Source: Syntrophomonadaceae bacterium (GTDB lineage: Bacteria; Bacillota; Dethiobacteria; DTU022). Taken from it: a DNA stretch of 8,330 nt. The stretch spans positions 1 to 8,330 of the forward strand of contig SKWE01000040.1 in assembly GCA_007129055.1 (NCBI GenBank). Reading direction: 5' to 3'. Every line of letters starts with the position of its first letter. Position 1 is the stretch's first letter. Positions 6,604 to 8,330 of the stretch are shown one piece after another. The notes beneath the pieces were generated by a model that saw only the letters and a program-made list of their open reading frames with translations, was not told the origin of the DNA and did not search any database. A program made the translations under genes and the position numbers.

Positions 6604-6659
6604 AGTAAGGGGCAAAGTTCCGGCAGATCTCGGAATGCTGCCGGAGCATTGCCCTTACT
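6604..6659 (+). terminator. Long hairpin between binding-protein and permease genes (partial terminator or mRNA stabiliser)
   Basis: AGTAAGGGGCAA (6604-6615) pairs with TTGCCCTTACT (6649-6659), with one bulged G. An inner stem TCCGGCAG (6619-6626) pairs with CTGCCGGA (6638-6645), and a G-T pair extends it outward. The tail is only TTTATAT, weak for termination. A hairpin here is typical where a binding protein is made in excess of its membrane partners, acting as a leaky terminator or a 3' end protecting the upstream message. Which one applies cannot be decided from sequence. Confidence 0.6.
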
Positions 6660-6683
6660 TTATATCCTGGAGGGAGGTATAAT

Positions 6684-7574
6684 ATGGAAACAGCTAAAGA
6701 AGAAAGAGAAAATAAGAAAAGCAAAACAGCTGGAGTGAAGAAATTTCTCAGCCGTCTGCGTCGCTATCCAACCACTTACATCGGCTTTGCCATAGTCATT
6801 ATCTTTCTATTCATAGCAGCCTTTGGGCCGATGATTGCTCCTTACCCCTACTCGCAGCAGAACCTGGCCGAGAGGCTGCAGCCGCCATCTGAGGACAACA
6901 TTTTTGGCACGGACCAGTTCGGCCGTGACATCTACAGCCGCATCTTAGTCGGCAGCCGCGATGTATTAACAGTGGCCGGTTCCGGCACAGCCCTGGCTGT
7001 TTTCTTCGGCCTTCTATTAGGACTTTTTTCCGGTTACCGGGGTGGGCTCTTTGATGAGCTGGTGATGCGGACGATGGATGTAATATTATCCATTCCGCCG
7101 CTGCTTCTGGCCATGGTAATCCTCTTTGCCCTTGGCCCCTCCAGGTTTAACGTCATCCTGGTGGTAGGCTTTCTCTACATACCGATGGTGGCCAGGGTAG
7201 TAAGAAGCGTGGTTTTGGAACTAAAAACCAGGCAATTTGTAGAAGCGGCAAGGATGCGCGGAGAAACCAGTCTTTATATACTCTACAAAGAAATATTGCC
7301 CAACGTGCTGCCCAGTCTGGCGGTGGAAGCCTCGATGCGTTTTTCCTACTCAATTTTTTTAGTGGCTTCCCTGGGCTTTTTAGGGTTGGGAGTGCAGCCG
7401 CCATCACCCGACTGGGGCCTGATGGTCGGCGAAGCCAGGACCTGGTTCTACCAGGCCCAGTGGGTTCTATACTTTCCAGCCGGGGCAATTGCCCTGTTAG
7501 TTGTAGGTGTTGGCTTCATGAGTGACGGCCTGCGCCGCATGCTGCTGCCGGGAGGTGTATCGGATGTCGGATAA
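6684..7574 (+). CDS. ABC transporter permease, DppC/OppC type
   Basis: Inner-membrane subunit of a peptide/opine/nickel-type importer, 296 residues, the usual DppC/OppC length. A basic cytoplasmic N-terminus precedes the first membrane segment (about 32-50), followed by the OppC_N-like IAPYPYSQQNLAERLQPPS and the characteristic FGTDQFGRDIYSRI. About five further hydrophobic segments follow. The cytoplasmic EAA loop that contacts the ATPase is clear, beginning EAARMRG at 187-193 and ending in EILPN. GGAGGGAGG (6669-6677) sits six bases before the ATG. The gene overlaps the ATPase gene by 11 bases, indicating coupled translation. Its usual partner, a DppB/OppB permease that normally lies just upstream, is absent here: the binding-protein gene precedes it directly. 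Confidence 0.93.
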   Translation: METAKEERENKKSKTAGVKKFLSRLRRYPTTYIGFAIVIIFLFIAAFGPMIAPYPYSQQNLAERLQPPSEDNIFGTDQFGRDIYSRILVGSRDVLTVAGSGTALAVFFGLLLGLFSGYRGGLFDELVMRTMDVILSIPPLLLAMVILFALGPSRFNVILVVGFLYIPMVARVVRSVVLELKTRQFVEAARMRGETSLYILYKEILPNVLPSLAVEASMRFSYSIFLVASLGFLGLGVQPPSPDWGLMVGEARTWFYQAQWVLYFPAGAIALLVVGVGFMSDGLRRMLLPGGVSDVG

Positions 7575-8330
7575 AAAGGCGATATTAGACGTTGAAAACA
7601 TGACAGTAACCTATAGCACGGAAAAAGGGCCGCTGCATACGGTAAGAAACGTTTCCCTGAAAATAGCGCCGGGTGAAATCTACGGTTTAGTTGGGGAATC
7701 GGGTTCGGGTAAAACCACCCTGGCCCGGGCGGTGGTGCGCTACCTGCCATCTAACGGTAAACTTACCAGCGGCAGTGTAAAACTATCAGGCACAGACCTC
7801 TACCAGCTGCCTAAGAAAGAAGTGCGTAAAATCTGGGGTTCCAGGGTAACCATGGTTCACCAGGACCCGAACGCCTCGATTAACCCATCCATGCTGATCG
7901 GCGAGCAGATTGCCGAGATGGCCCGTATTCACTTGGGGATGAACAAAAAGGAAGCCCGCGACCGGGCCATAGAGATGCTGACAAAAGTTAGAATGCCGGA
8001 CCCTGAAGCGGTGGCTAAAAGGTATGCCCACCAGCTATCGGGCGGAATGCTGCAGCGGGTGCTGATTGCAACGGCCATGTCAACCAACCCTGAATTCATG
8101 ATCATGGACGAGCCGACCACTGCTTTAGATGTGACCACCGAGGCGGTAATCTTAGACCTGATCCATGAGCTGATGGCAGACTACAACACGGCCATTTTAT
8201 TTATCACCCACAACTTAGGCGTAATAGCCAGGCTTTGCGACAAAATAGGTGTGCTATATGCCGGTGAGATTATGGAAGAAGGCTCGATCGGCGATGTCTT
8301 CAAAAAAAGACTCCATCCCTACACCAGGGG
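7564..8330 (+). CDS. ABC transporter ATP-binding protein, DppD/OppD type (3' end cut by window)
   Basis: Cytoplasmic ATPase driving the importer. The frame is open from the ATG at 7564 to the window end, giving 255 residues of an expected 320-330. It shows Walker A GESGSGKT (44-51), the Q-loop with Gln100 in MVHQDPNASINP, the signature LSGGMLQR (158-165), Walker B ending in MDEP with catalytic Glu183, the D-loop TALD (186-189) and switch His216 in FITHN. The last residues read HPYTRG, the start of the oligopeptide-transporter C-terminal motif that separates DppD/OppD ATPases from other ABC ATPases. GGAGG (7551-7555) lies eight bases before the ATG inside the end of the permease gene. A second ATPase of the DppF type, and possibly the missing permease, may lie beyond the window. 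Confidence 0.93.
   Translation, partial: MSDKKAILDVENMTVTYSTEKGPLHTVRNVSLKIAPGEIYGLVGESGSGKTTLARAVVRYLPSNGKLTSGSVKLSGTDLYQLPKKEVRKIWGSRVTMVHQDPNASINPSMLIGEQIAEMARIHLGMNKKEARDRAIEMLTKVRMPDPEAVAKRYAHQLSGGMLQRVLIATAMSTNPEFMIMDEPTTALDVTTEAVILDLIHELMADYNTAILFITHNLGVIARLCDKIGVLYAGEIMEEGSIGDVFKKRLHPYTR

Overview
The window looks like a chromosomal segment of an anaerobic Firmicute (Clostridia-like). This is inferred from strong GGAGG ribosome binding sites, use of a TTG start, a HutP-family antiterminator (a Firmicutes regulator), a corrinoid-type methyltransferase pair and a peptide-type ABC transporter. All six protein genes lie on the + strand. The exact genus cannot be read from the sequence.

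Region 1 (1-2145) is a two-gene histidine module. It opens with an RNA attenuator: three NAG triplets at exact 7-base spacing (18-34), then an intrinsic terminator (36-73) whose U-tract runs straight into the ribosome binding site of hutH (histidine ammonia-lyase, 92-1654). hutP (1708-2145), the histidine- and Mg2+-dependent RNA-binding antiterminator, follows. The regulator gene is therefore downstream of the terminator it should control, which predicts positive feedback. No hutU, hutI or other hut gene is in the window.

Region 2 (2146-2450) is a gap of about 305 bases. It holds a 209-base palindromic element (2191-2399) with imperfect 25-base ends and several nested stems. It is not a terminator. 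The 77-codon open frame across it looks accidental. The element could be a dispersed repeat or a structured RNA.

Region 3 (2451-8330) reads as a catabolic and uptake cluster: a pyrrolysine-free MttB-family methyltransferase, a UroD/MtaA-family protein, a lipoprotein family-5 solute-binding protein, a DppC/OppC-type permease and a DppD/OppD-type ATPase cut by the window end. There is no corrinoid protein and no DppB/OppB-type permease in the window. A likely reading is import of a small compound, perhaps methylated or a quaternary amine, followed by corrinoid-dependent methyl transfer. A link to histidine through an N-methylated histidine such as hercynine is speculation based only on gene adjacency.
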